Below, in pieces: positions 12,321 to 23,268 of a DNA stretch of 64,000 nucleotides (position 1 is its first letter; every line of letters starts with the position of its first letter). The translations under genes were made by a program, and so were the position numbers. The DNA is from Archilochus colubris (lineage: Eukaryota; Chordata; Aves; Apodiformes; Trochilidae): positions 94,933,115-94,997,114 of the forward strand of contig CM041085.1 of the NCBI GenBank assembly GCA_023079485.1, given 5' to 3'. The notes beneath the pieces were generated by a model, which saw only the letters and a list, made by a program, of their open reading frames with translations, was not told where the DNA came from and did not search any database.

Positions 12321-12839
12321 AGCCCTTAATTTAGTCCTTGTTTAAAGAGAAAGAAATAATTAGGAATAAAACCAATGTGTACTGAATGCAGAAAAAAAGA
12401 TGTTGGAAGATACCATAATAATTCAGATCTTACTCAGTGCAGAAGACTAATAAGAACAATGAAGTCATCCAGGGCAAAATATCCCATTGGCAGGAAGCAG
12501 CCAATATGAAAGGAAACTGTAATTATTTACCTAAATAAGTTAAGGACAGACAAACCTTGGTAACAGCATAGCCTCATTACTGAATTAGGACACTGATACT
12601 ATTAATATGCAGAAAATTCAACCTTATTCAAATAAAAAGCTTCTTTTACTTTTTTGTTTTGTTTTGTTAATGAAAGATAGGAGGTATACACACACTCCAC
12701 ATACAGATATGTATCACAGAAGAAATATAAGGCCCTTATCTATTCATTACCAAGTAACAATTGCCTCCTGAAGGTAAATATTAAAAACCAGCTGTACCTC
12801 AATTGGTATTCAGCAGTCTGCACTCCAAAGCACTAATGG

Positions 12840-13270
12840 AGATCTCTGGCTTGAGCCTGCAATGTGCTCCTGGAACAAAGAAGGCAAATGGTATCCTGGG
12901 TTGCACTGGGCAAAGCATTGCAAGCAGGTCAAGAGAGGTGATTCTTCCCCTCTACTCATCACATGGGGAGACTATACTTGGAGTACTGTTTTCAGTTTTA
13001 GGCTCCCCAATACAAGAGACATGGAAACACAAGGCTCAAGAGGATATCATCAATGTCTGTAAATGTCTGATGGGATGGTAGATGGAGCCAGGCTCTTTTT
13101 AGTCGTGCCCAGTAAGAGGTCCAGAGGCAATGGACATAAATTGAAGCACAACAGGTGCCATTTGAACACCAGGAAACACTTTTTTATTGTGATTGAACAC
13201 TGGCACAGCTTGCTCAGGGAGTCTGTGCAGTCCCCATGTGAGGTTTCAGAGGGACTATTATAAAGCTTAA
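12840..13270 (+). mobile_element. CR1 LINE fragment, end of ORF2 and start of 3' UTR
   Basis: Translated pieces match the C-terminal part of CR1 reverse transcriptase ORFs: '[20 protein letters not shown]' near 12880-12945, then '[10 protein letters not shown]' (the usual LYSxLxRPxLEY region), then 'KHNRCHLNTRKHFF' near 13145-13190, corresponding to the [10 protein letters not shown] motif. The frame is broken several times and the catalytic domain is missing, so this is a dead, 5'-truncated copy with an internal deletion between about 13050 and 13085. Confidence 0.85.
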
Positions 13271-14827
13271 AGGCATTCACAATTTTAATCAATTATCTGA
13301 AACTAAATACAAAATTACTACTGAAAAAAATCTCCAGATACTACATCTAGAACTACTAAAGTAATTATATTGTAAGATAGAGGCACATCTTTAAGACAGG
13401 AAAATGCATTGGCATTTACCTGTAAGAAATAAAGACAGAAAGAATCACTGGATTTTTTGATAAGTATCTCTGGAGAGAATCTGTATTTGTACAATATTTG
13501 TAGATCTTAAAAAACTCTTAATATTAAAAACTGCTCTGCTTGCTTCGTGAAAAGAAGTCTGCAAACCGTGGCAATGCATCTTCTGAAGAAAACAAATTTA
13601 GTTCCTGATACTCTCAGATCAAATGGAGAAAGTTATAGCAGGATTTAATAACTGTAATTGGGAAGGTGTACAAATTGAAATTAATAGCATACTATTAATA
13701 GACTCTATTAGTAAAGACTCCTGTCTAAAAACAGGTATTTTCCAAGTTAAATATACTTCAGCAAAATCATACTGGGCACTTCACGAAAGTAAGTGCATGC
13801 AGTCTGGCAGACTTTCATGTAGGAGTTGAGCTAACGTGTTCCATTGATTGCTTGCGGCCTTAATTTACATAAATAAAAATATACTTTCTTTTCTGTCTGA
13901 CAATTCTTCTTGACCTCCTTGTGTTCTGCTTGCTGCAGAACAAGACTTGAATCGCAAGGGAGTCAGACAGAAGGATTGCCGATGAATTATGGAAATTCAT
14001 CTTGCAGCCAGTTTGCCATCTTGCCATTCCCAGTGGTCCAAAAAGCAAAAACACCTGTTGTGCATAGTGCCCAGCCAATGGTGAAGATACAAGCTCTGGT
14101 TCCATGTTTTATAAAAGTACACAGATACCCTACTGTAGTCTTTGCCTGGCAAATGATACAACACTATTGGTGCAAGCAGGCAAAACTATGGGATCTGGCA
14201 TCTTGATTTGAGCTGTTTGAGAATCAGAAACAATCTTCTAAAGGTTTGTTGAGGAATTAAGTGGTGATACAAGAAAAGTCAAGTTTACCCAGTCAAAGAG
14301 GAAATTAAGAGGAAAGTTTTTCTTAGAGTGTGTAATATATGACTAACATTCAATTGTGTTAGTTTAACTTGTTAAATAATGGGAAATTAAAGTCTGTGGG
14401 CCGCCTTTTTTTTTTCTGTTTAAGTTTTCTTCACTAATTGATTAGTTAAGCTTTTTAGCTGATTTCATCTAATTGAAGAAAATAATTATGCATTAGCTTA
14501 TGAAAAAATCAGAACCACATGAATTAACCTCCCAAGTGTCCATATAATCTTTTTCTCCTTGTCTCGATCCTGTTCTTATGTTATTATGTTCAGTGAGTAG
14601 GAAAAAAAGTGTGGAAATGAGATTATGTGGTCACTTAGGACCCTGCTGTCTTCAATGACTTCTGTATCAGGTTCATATTTTCGTAGAGACTAGCCCTTCA
14701 AAACTTACATGATACCTAAGAAAATTATTATTAAATGGAAGGATGACAGATAAATAAATGATAGTGAGTACAGAATATACTGCACATCTTAGAAAATAAA
14801 GGAAAAAAAATAATTCTTACTTCAATC
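13271..14827. other. Unique DNA with a nested hairpin, no gene recognised
   Basis: No retroelement was recognised. The segment contains the inverted repeat at 13891-13972, listed separately. Frames of 81-98 codons around 13860-14206 on both strands overlap that structure and show no family signature. Confidence 0.5.
13891..13972. repeat. Nested inverted repeats (82-bp potential hairpin)
   Basis: Outer arms TTCTGTCTGAC (13891-13901) and GTCAGACAGAA (13962-13972) are exact reverse complements. Centred inside them is a second perfect stem, GTTCTGC (13923-13929) and GCAGAAC (13935-13941), with a 5-nt loop. The two dyads are roughly concentric. It could be a small transposon relic or a structured RNA; nothing else supports either. 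Confidence 0.75.
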
Positions 14828-15150
14828 AAAGAAACACAGACTGAGGTTGATCTTTGGAGGTCATATTGTCCAAACTCCAGCATTTTAATATCTCAAAGGA
14901 TGGAGATTCCACAACCTCTCTGGGCAATCTGTGCCAGTGCTTTGTTGCAATAAAAAAGTTTTTCCTGATACTCATATGACATTTGCTGTGTTTCAATTTG
15001 TGCTCAGTGCCTCTGGTCCTGTCACTGGACACCACTAAGAACTTGGCTCCATCTTCACCCTTCATCTATTTATGCACACTGACAAGATTCCTCCCGAACC
15101 TCTCTTCCCTGAGATAGAGTCCCAGCTCTCTCAGTCTTTCCTCATAGGAG
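14828..15150 (-). mobile_element. Old CR1 (host copy of a nest), 3' segment
   Basis: On the minus strand this reads from the '...SLRKRLGL' region into the 3' UTR. The minus frame at 14826-15065 contains KFLVVSSDRTRGTEHKLKHS and then MSIRKNFFIATKHWHRLP, both typical of the CR1 C-terminus. The sequence stops at 'ctcataggag' (15150), where another CR1 begins, and resumes near 15786. This is the outermost, oldest layer of the nest. Confidence 0.88.
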
Positions 15151-15785
15151 AGATCACAGAATGACCTTGGTTGGCTAAGACTTTCAAGATCACGGAGTTC
15201 TACCATTAACTTAATACTGACTAAGCCATTACTGACTAAGCCATATACCTGAGTACTATGCCTATATGTCTCTTAAATACCTCCATGAATGGTGACTCCA
15301 CTAGTGCCCAAGGCAGCCTGATTCAATACCTGATAACCCTTTCCATGAAGAAATTCTTCCTGACATCCAATCTAAACCTCCTGTGGCACAACTTGTGGCT
15401 ATTATCTTTTGTCCTGTCACTTGTAACTATAGTGAACAGAACAATCCCCACCTCTTTACACCTCCTTTTAGGTAGCTGTAGAAAGTGATAAGGTCTCCCT
15501 CAGCCTCCTTTCTCTAGGCTAAACAACCCCAGCTCCCTCAGCTGTTCCTTGTAAGACATATGCCCAAATCCTCCATCAGCTTTGTTGCCCTCATTTGGAC
15601 ATGCTCGAGTAGCTCAATGTCCTTTCCATAGTGAGGAGCCCAGAAATTACCACAGTACTCAAGGTGTGGCCTCACCAGTGCCAAGTACAGGGATAACTCC
15701 TTGGTACTTCTGGCCACACTATTCCTTATACAGGCCATGGATGCCATTGGCCCTCCTGGCCACCTGGGCACACTGCTGGTTCGTT
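15151..15785 (-). mobile_element. CR1 inserted within the older CR1
   Basis: The 3' end is at 'agatcacagaatgaccttgg' (15151-15170), the reverse complement of a CR1 tail. Upstream on the minus strand the frame at 15538-15810 reads [20 protein letters not shown] then [20 protein letters not shown] and [18 protein letters not shown], the standard CR1 C-terminal region. It is 5'-truncated near 'ctgctggttcgtt' (15785). A 15-bp tandem duplication (15215-15244) lies in its 3' UTR. The flanking old CR1 is collinear across it, which proves insertion rather than chance adjacency. Confidence 0.88.
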
Positions 15786-16362
15786 CCAGCCCTTGATTCA
15801 TCTTTATCACTTTTCACTGGACTCTATACTGCATGTCCATGTCTCTCTCACAGTTGGGAGCCCAAAGCTGGACTCGATACTTCAGATGTGGCCCGAACAA
15901 TGCTGAGCAGAGGGGATGTATAACCTTCTTTGAATTGCTGGCAATACTTACTTTAATGCAGCCAGGGTACCATTCGCCTTCCTTGCCCCAAGAACACACT
16001 CTGGCTCATGTTTAAGTTGGTGTCCACAGGAGCTCCATGTTCTTTTCTGCAAACCTGCTTTCCAACCAGTTGGCCCTCAGGATGCATTTGGGTTCTTACT
16101 TCCCAGGTACAGGAGTTTGCATTTCCTTTTGTTGAACTACATGAAGTTCCTCTTAATACATTCCTGCATCCTGACAAGGTCCCAGAGGATAATAGCACAG
16201 TGGTATATGAGCCATGCCTCCTAGTTTTGTATCATGAGCAAACTTACTGAGAGTACGTTCTATCTAATCATCCAGACCATTAATGTTCAACAGCAAAGGA
16301 CTCACTATTGCCACTTGAGGTAAACTATTGGCCTCCAGCTGTTCTTCACTCCACTGATGTGG
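15786..16362 (-). mobile_element. Old CR1 (host copy), middle segment
   Basis: Continues the element interrupted at 15150. Minus-strand translations include LFGPHLKYRVQLWAPNCERD (15814-15999) and KGNANSCTWE upstream. These are collinear with the CR1 C-terminus, but frameshifts and stops show long decay. Interrupted again at about 16363 by a plus-strand CR1 tail. Confidence 0.88.
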
Positions 16363-16503
16363 ATCCCTGGAAGTGTGCAAGGCCAGGCTGGATAAGGCTT
16401 TGAGCGACTTGGTCTAGTGGAAGGTGTCCCTGCCTATGCAGGGGGTTTAGTACTAGGCGATCTTTAAAGTACTTTACAACCCAACCCATTCTATGATTTT
16501 ATG
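16363..16503 (+). mobile_element. Short CR1 3' UTR copy inserted in opposite orientation
   Basis: The segment starts 'ccctggaagtgtgcaaggcc', continues 'gtgtccctgcctatgcag' and ends 'cattctatgattttatg'. This is essentially only a CR1 3' UTR of about 140 bp with its octamer tail. The old CR1 sequence is collinear on either side ('...actgatgtggat' and 'gtctccaccctgtggg...'), so this is a third insertion event in the nest. Confidence 0.88.
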
Positions 16504-16690
16504 GTCTCCACCCTGTGGGCACAGCCATTCAGACAGTGTTCAACCCACTTCACTGTTTGTTCATTCATCCAGCCTTCATGGACACAGAATCTCTGTGAAA
16601 GAGACTTATAGGGCACAGTATCAAAAGCCTTAATCTTTAACTATAGGACATCTACTGATTGTATTTAAGTAACCACCTAATCCAACATGA
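16504..16690 (-). mobile_element. Old CR1 (host copy), 5' segment
   Basis: Resumes after the plus-strand CR1 tail. The plus strand 'gttcaacccacttcactgtt' followed by 'tcattcatccagcc', then 'gtatcaaaagccttaa', matches the antisense of the CR1 reverse-transcriptase region around the 'SKAFDTV' motif. Homology fades near 16690, the probable 5' truncation point. Confidence 0.8.
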
Positions 16691-19600
16691 GAGAACTATC
16701 TGTTGCAGTTTGGAATACTTGTGTCCAATATCTTTAATTTACGGAGTGAAATCTTCACTAGCCTTCCAAACTGGGTTTTCACTTTCAAGAAAATTAGAAA
16801 AGAACCAATTCTACTTTCAGTTACTTTATTTTTCCTTTTCTAGCCTCATTTGTATTTCTACACTGCAGCTCATGCTGCTGAAAGCATATATCTAGTCTTA
16901 CTAAGCTAGGTATTCAAAATTATGTGTTGAAATTTGTAAAATCTTAAAACTACCTTAAGATAATAAATTCTGAGTCCTGCTCCACAACTGGGCTCTAAGA
17001 ATGCTTTCCTTTTCTGTTTTTTTTTGTTTGTTTGTTTGGTTGGTTGGTTGGTTTGGGGTTTGTTAGTTTGTTTGTTTCTCCTAGGTATCATTTACAGCCA
17101 TCTACACACACCACATACAATGTCAAATACATTGCTTAGGAAAGTTGCAGGCTTGGATGAAGGTGAGCAAGTTGAGTCCCTACCTACCCCCATGTATTTT
17201 GAACTGGCTGGGGGAAAGCACTTCAAAAGGCACGGGATATCTGTAACAGAAACAGATCCATTTGTCCATAGTTTATTTTAAGGAGTTTGAAATATATAGG
17301 TCTTCAAAATGACTTGCTTTTTCTCGATGATCATGTAAGAGTTACAGACAGAATGACTGGTTTTATTTATTGACTGCTTGAAGGCTAGGCTCATTTCTTT
17401 TAGGTGGCAGCTCTGCAGTTTTGTCCAGGCTTTAGTCATTTCAAGACTAAAGCTATATTGGTACAGTAAAAAAGTACTACATCTTTTTGGTGCTAGATGT
17501 AGTGCATCGTTTGCTAAGCAGTGCTTTTTCTTTAGGAAAGCTTATTATGTGTGTGCACTGTGATCTGTATTAGCTGTTGTTAGAGTTGTCAGATTGATAT
17601 TATGGTTTAAGTTTAGATCTGTAGTAGATGGAGCCCCACACATATATAAGACTTACTTGTCTTTCAGCCTCTGCTCTATCTCTATAATTCTGAGATGAGG
17701 CAAAGCTGACCTGGACTTCAGTATATATCAGAAAAAGTAGCTGGCATCTTTCTATTACTGTTTCACTGGCTCTGGTACTGTTTCCTGTCTTGGTTCATAA
17801 CTTCTGGAATCTTTTCTTTTTTTTCAGGACATACCATAACATCAATCACATACTTCTGTACTCACAAAAGCACAGTTAGTTAAAGCTTGACAGAAATATT
17901 CTATAAACATTGGAGGAAGAATAATTATCTTTTTGTTATATTTCTTTGTTGTTAGGATCCTTGATGTGACTAAGGCTAGCTGAAATGGAATAATTTGATT
18001 TTAATATCATTGTTATCAGAATGCTAGATACCTGCTTTTCATTGTAGGGATGAAAAAAATCAAATAAACAAATACAAATATAAAGAAATCAGCAAGGAGT
18101 AATTTTCCATGGACTGTGAAAAGTAGTAAACCACCAATTTAACATTTATAGAACAGTTTGATCTTTTATTTCTGGCTTCATAATGACTTATTGCTTAATT
18201 TAATCCTTTTTGTTGCTCCAATAATTTTTCTGATTTTATTGTAAATTCAACAATAGGGTACCATAACTATAATAACTTTACAGTTTTATTTAAGGCCTTT
18301 TCTTCTAAATTTACCATATCTGATAGATTGGTTAGAATGAGTAGAAATGGATTGCTATTTGTATTAGTTTGTTGGTGGAGAATTTTGCAGAAACAAAGTA
18401 TGTGTTTTTACTATATAGCTTAGTTTGACTTTTAAATCATCAGCTGTGAAATTAGTGCTTTTTATTAATCTACAATCTTGATTAACTTTTCTTTCAAGAG
18501 CAAATAAAACCCTATTGAAAGCAGCTCATTTAAACAGTGTATCAAAATATTATTCTGTAATTAAAGTGAAGGCAAAAAACATGTCCTCATGGAAACCTCT
18601 AGTTCACTTTACCTTGGATCAAATGATCCAAGTTTTGGAAAATAAGGGAACAGAACAGAACAGAATAGAATTATGAAATACTTTCCTTACTGTGGTGTCT
18701 TGGATCTTTAGGCAGAATCAAAGTGCATTTGACTTAAACAATATAAAAAAAAAAGGGGGTGGGTTTATAAAGCTTTCATATTTTAACAGATGTATGAGAC
18801 TGGAAGTTTCATGATACAGCACTTTTTATTTTCTGTCCTAGATGTTCCAGGCTGTAATCATAAAACTCTCCCAGCACTTTCCAGCAGGGACTTTGCAGAG
18901 TGAAACCCATGATCATTTTAATCTTTCAGGCTTTTCACTTCTAAAGAATACTTAGAATCAAAGAGAATTTTCTTGTAGAAATTCATCAGACTCCAAATAT
19001 GTTATGATTTTTCAGTATTAGAAAGAATATTGTGAAAACTGCAAGTTGAATGGCTCGTCTGCAGGTCACAAGAACTGCACTAAGTATGGTTTTATTTGCT
19101 TCCTAATGTCTCATGTCCCACAGACACTCCTTTCAATTGCATTAGGAGACTTTCAACTTTCTGGATATTTGCAATAGAAATTGATGCTAAAGGAACTTTA
19201 AGAACTTTAATGAATACAAGTAGTCAAGAAGCATGGACACTATCCAAATAATGACAGGCAGAAATATTTTTCTTCAGGGTTCAGGTCACAGCAAACATCA
19301 TTGTTATGTGTCACCAAAAAAAAGCAAAACAACAAACTCAAGAAGAGGCTATAATTATTGAGGGTAGGAGATAAAGACTGTCCAAGAGTTTATTTGAAAT
19401 GCCTCAAGGTGATTGCTAGTATTTTTCAGGGAGGAGTGCAAAGTAAATATGGCCCATAAGTTAAGGAGATATTTTGTTAAAAGTCACTAGTGAAATTCTA
19501 GCCCTAACAGAGTCAATGTCATTTCAAATTATAATTTTATTGAACCTTTTTCTGCTCAGTTTCCTGCTACACACAAAAACCCCCTGAAAATGATGTCTTC

Positions 19601-22292
19601 AGGTAATTTCAGACAACAACATCTTTTACAGAATTTTAGGAAAAGATTCAACAATCCAGCTCCTAGTGAGAAGCTACATTTTATTCTTACCATTGGAGAT
19701 ACACTCTGCATGATACTTACTACCCGAAAATTATGATGGTGAAGTGCTGGCTTTGTTCATCTGCAGCTTGAGGGCTGACTGTATAAATCCAGTGAAGACA
19801 GGAGACACACACGTGTATCCCCTCTCTCTGTTGCCTGTGCTCCGTGTGTTCTTCAGTTATAAAAAACTATGAATACATATTACACATTTTAGTTTCTGCC
19901 TTCCATTCACACACATTTCCTCCAAGGCCCTGTACTGTATATTCCTTTGTTGTTTTACTGGATTGATAGCATTGGTTTTATTTGTTTTTTATCACAGCAC
20001 AGATAATAAAGATGCATAGCATGATACTGGGTATATATAAAGAGTACAAACACTGAGTGGGAATAAAATTTGCTGCTTTTTTGCCACACAGGAAGAAATG
20101 GATGTCAAAAAATATGATCTATAAGCACTCACAAAACAGTGAATAAACAGAAATATCCATTAGGGTTCAATGCTGGACATTAATAATTCTCTCAGGCTCT
20201 GCTTTTTGTGCAGCTGGTGAATGAAATTCATTAAGTTCTTTCATTTTATGGTGTCTGATGCTGCTATCAAATGGAAACCCAGGCCCCAGCAGATCTCCTG
20301 TCATATCTGAGGATGGAGATTGGTCTCCACTGAAGTTATAAAAACCTGTATACAAATTAAAAATTGCCTTTACCATACTCTAAACCTGGAATCACATGTA
20401 TCTCTGTTAGGCACCTAACTGATCTCTTGAGATTCAGAGGGTGGGAACATCAACCTTTAAGAAATTAAGCAAAGCTAACTCTTGAGAAGTTAAGAACTGT
20501 CTGCTGTCATTTTATAAGTGCTGTATATACTGTAATATTCAAAGAGCAGGCTGGTAATTTGATGATAATTTCATTCTCACATTGATAAGTTTCAAACTCT
20601 ATGTCTTCCCCGTTCAAACTCATGTAAGAAGCTCAAAGCTAAAATATCCTTCACCTTGAATGTTTCCATGGGAATGCATTTTGGCTGTGAATTATGTAGT
20701 GAGTAGGCTACCGTGTAAGAGGTAAACAGAACCTACAGTGACTGTTTTTCTTTAAAAAGTGTGCGCTTTGCATTTCATGAGGATGCAGTGATACCAATGT
20801 GATAAATAAGTTCTGAAAATTACTTTCACAGCAGGTTTCTTAGGTCTTCAAGAAACATCAGGTTTTCTAATTCCCAAACACCCCCTTAATTAAATGATAC
20901 ACTTGAGTCTTGTTGAACTCATGAACAGTCCCAGAAGCAGAAAACAGGTTTCCCCCTTCCTTACTTGTCTACACAGCCCATTTCTTCTCTTTGTCATTTT
21001 ATAACTTGACATCTAGAAAATGGAAAATAAATTTAAATCTTGTCAACTGTAAGAGGTAATCAAACATGGATCATCCACTTCTTGGCCAAATGCCTCAAAT
21101 ATGAGGCTGTTACTGGAAATGGCAGGTAAAACAGCCATCACTGTTTCCCTTCTGGCAGAAAAAAACTTCCTTTCCATAATATCCCATGTTTTTAAGCTGT
21201 AATGGCTGAAGAACATTCTGTTCAACTCAAATTGTTGTATTTGGAAATAGGGACAGAGAATTGCTAGAGATGTAGCACTTTGGGCCCCTCTCTCCTAGAT
21301 TGCAGCTTATTTCTTTCTCAGACCACAGATGTTTAAATCCACACATCTACCAGCTGTCATCCAGAGGCTAGGGAGAGCTTAGCTAGGGCATGCCTGTGTG
21401 TTTAAATCAATTTTTTATTTTTATGGCAGTTCTTGATGAAATTCAGAACACAAGAATCATCCACGCAGAAACCTTGCTTTGAGAAGAAGGATGCTGAACT
21501 GCCTCCACTAGATAGCAGTCTTCTGGAAATGGCATCAGATTAAGTTTGTATTTATATGCAAAGTGCAGAGGAAAAGCTGAATGCCCTATCAGGAAAAGAA
21601 AAAAAAAAGAAAAAAATTAAATAAAATATATCAAGTATTCACTGGAGAGACCTGAAATATAAATCCTGGAATGTAAATAATCCTTCATGGCTGGCAGTCC
21701 TGTGTCTGACAATGAGATGCTCTGCTGAAGATCCTAGCTCATGGAGGGTTTAAAATAACCATATTTGCCTGTTACTGCTTGAAATACAGGGTGAGAATAA
21801 AACATAGATTAAATTTATAACTGAGGATAATTTAATAATGGACTGTTTTCTTCTATTATCTTCTTTCAATTTTTATTCTCTTTTTGTCTTTGTTATTAAA
21901 AATAAATAAATATTTTGTACCCTTTCTTGTAACCTTTTGTCAGGGCACTACATTTTACAAATCCCCCCAGCTTCAGCACACCTTTCCAATAAACTAAAAC
22001 TGTCTGATAAACCACTTGACACAGCTTTGCCTGACAGAACAAGCTAAAAATTATATGTGAACCCCTTACTATTTCTCCTGCATCTGTAAAAAATCTTCAT
22101 TCTCCAGCTATGATGGGGAATTATTCTTGCAATATTAAACAAATACAAGCTTTTACATTGTTGTGAATAGAAGATCAATATTTCTGTGACTGCATTCTTC
22201 TATTAGGCCTTTCTAAAATGTCAGTCAATTATATATAGTTGTGGGATAAACAGTGTTTCTGACATATGCAGGTTGTACAAAGTATTTCTAAA
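16691..22292. other. AT-rich unique DNA, no gene recognised
   Basis: The stretch contains a G/T-rich simple tract (17016-17077), an (AACAG)n trio near 18650, and short A-runs. I found no CR1 tails, LTR ends or convincing exons. Open frames reach only about 85 codons. Confidence 0.55.
17016..17077 (+). repeat. (GTTT)n/(GGTT)n simple repeat
   Basis: A T-run passes into GTTT units, then four GGTT-type units, then GTTT again. Low-complexity; the minus-strand open frame through it (KQTNKPQ type) is an artefact. Confidence 0.9.
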
Positions 22293-23268
22293 TTCATGGG
22301 ATCACATAGCCTTGGGAGACCTCTAGCCCAACCTCCTGCTGAAAGCAGGGTCAGCTCAGGTCAGTCCAGGCTGCTCAAGTCATTACTGAGATCTTGAAAC
22401 TTTCTAGCTGTGAGCAGGGTGAAATCTCTCCAGGCTGTCTGCTCACTCTCTCTGCTCCACTAGTTGGCTGGTCTCATGGTGAAAAAGGCTGTCCTGATAC
22501 AAGCACTGCTGACTGATGAGTATGTTGTCCATTAAAATGCTTCCCATTGAGGTCCTGTTCAGCCAGTCACGTCCCTGCTGATAGAGTCTCCTCTTTCCCA
22601 GGCAAAGAACTTTGCATTGGTCATTACTGAATTTCAAGAGGTTCCTGCTAGCACATTCCTCCAAACTGTGTAGGTCTCTTTGGATGGTAACAGAGCCTAT
22701 TCCCCCAGTTTGGTGTCTTTGGCATACTTGAAAGAGAGAACTATGCTTCTTCTTAGAAACTCTTGAGGGATGTTAACAGGACAGGTCCAGGTTCAAGCCT
22801 CTGTAGCATTTATTAGCAGTCTCCAGACAGACTACAAATGATTCATCACAACCTCCTGAAGTCATTCTGATCACTCCTTTTCCAGATTGCAACATCCTAA
22901 CTCAGATACATGAACATTTTTTATACTGGCAGAGGCCTTATTCAACTTGAAGTGACAGTCGCTGCTTTCCCAAGCCAGTCTCTCCGGTCTCTTCCATTAA
23001 GCCATTCTTACAAGAGCAGGCAGTCTGGTTTGTCAGGTATGATTTCCTCTAGGTAAACCCATTTACACTGTTCCCAGTCACCTTCATTGGCCTAAAAGTG
23101 TGTGCCAAGTCTCCTTGTAACTCAGTTTACTCAGTGCCTAAAGAGAGACTGACTTCCACATCCTTCTCATACACCTTTTCAAAGTTTTTTTTCCAACATT
23201 TACTTTTTTCTAGTTGTCAGGAGCCTTTTCTGACCTCCACGAACTTTTTAAAGTAGATGAGGTGATAT
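22293..23268 (-). mobile_element. CR1 LINE, old copy, about 1 kb
   Basis: The 3' end is at 'atgggatcacatagccttgg' (22293 on), continuing 'ctagcccaacctcctgctga', an antisense CR1 tail. The minus frame at 22443-22664 has RNLLKFSNDQCKVLCLGKRR, equivalent to the CR1 'KFNKxKCxVLHLG' segment. Farther up, plus-strand 'ttgtcaggtatgatttcctc' and 'aggagccttttctgacctcc' match the antisense of the RT palm region. Many small gaps and stops make it non-functional. Confidence 0.85.

Noticed and set aside
15582..15923. 113-codon plus-strand open frame
   Set aside because: It is antisense to CR1 ORF2 sequence in the nested insertion.
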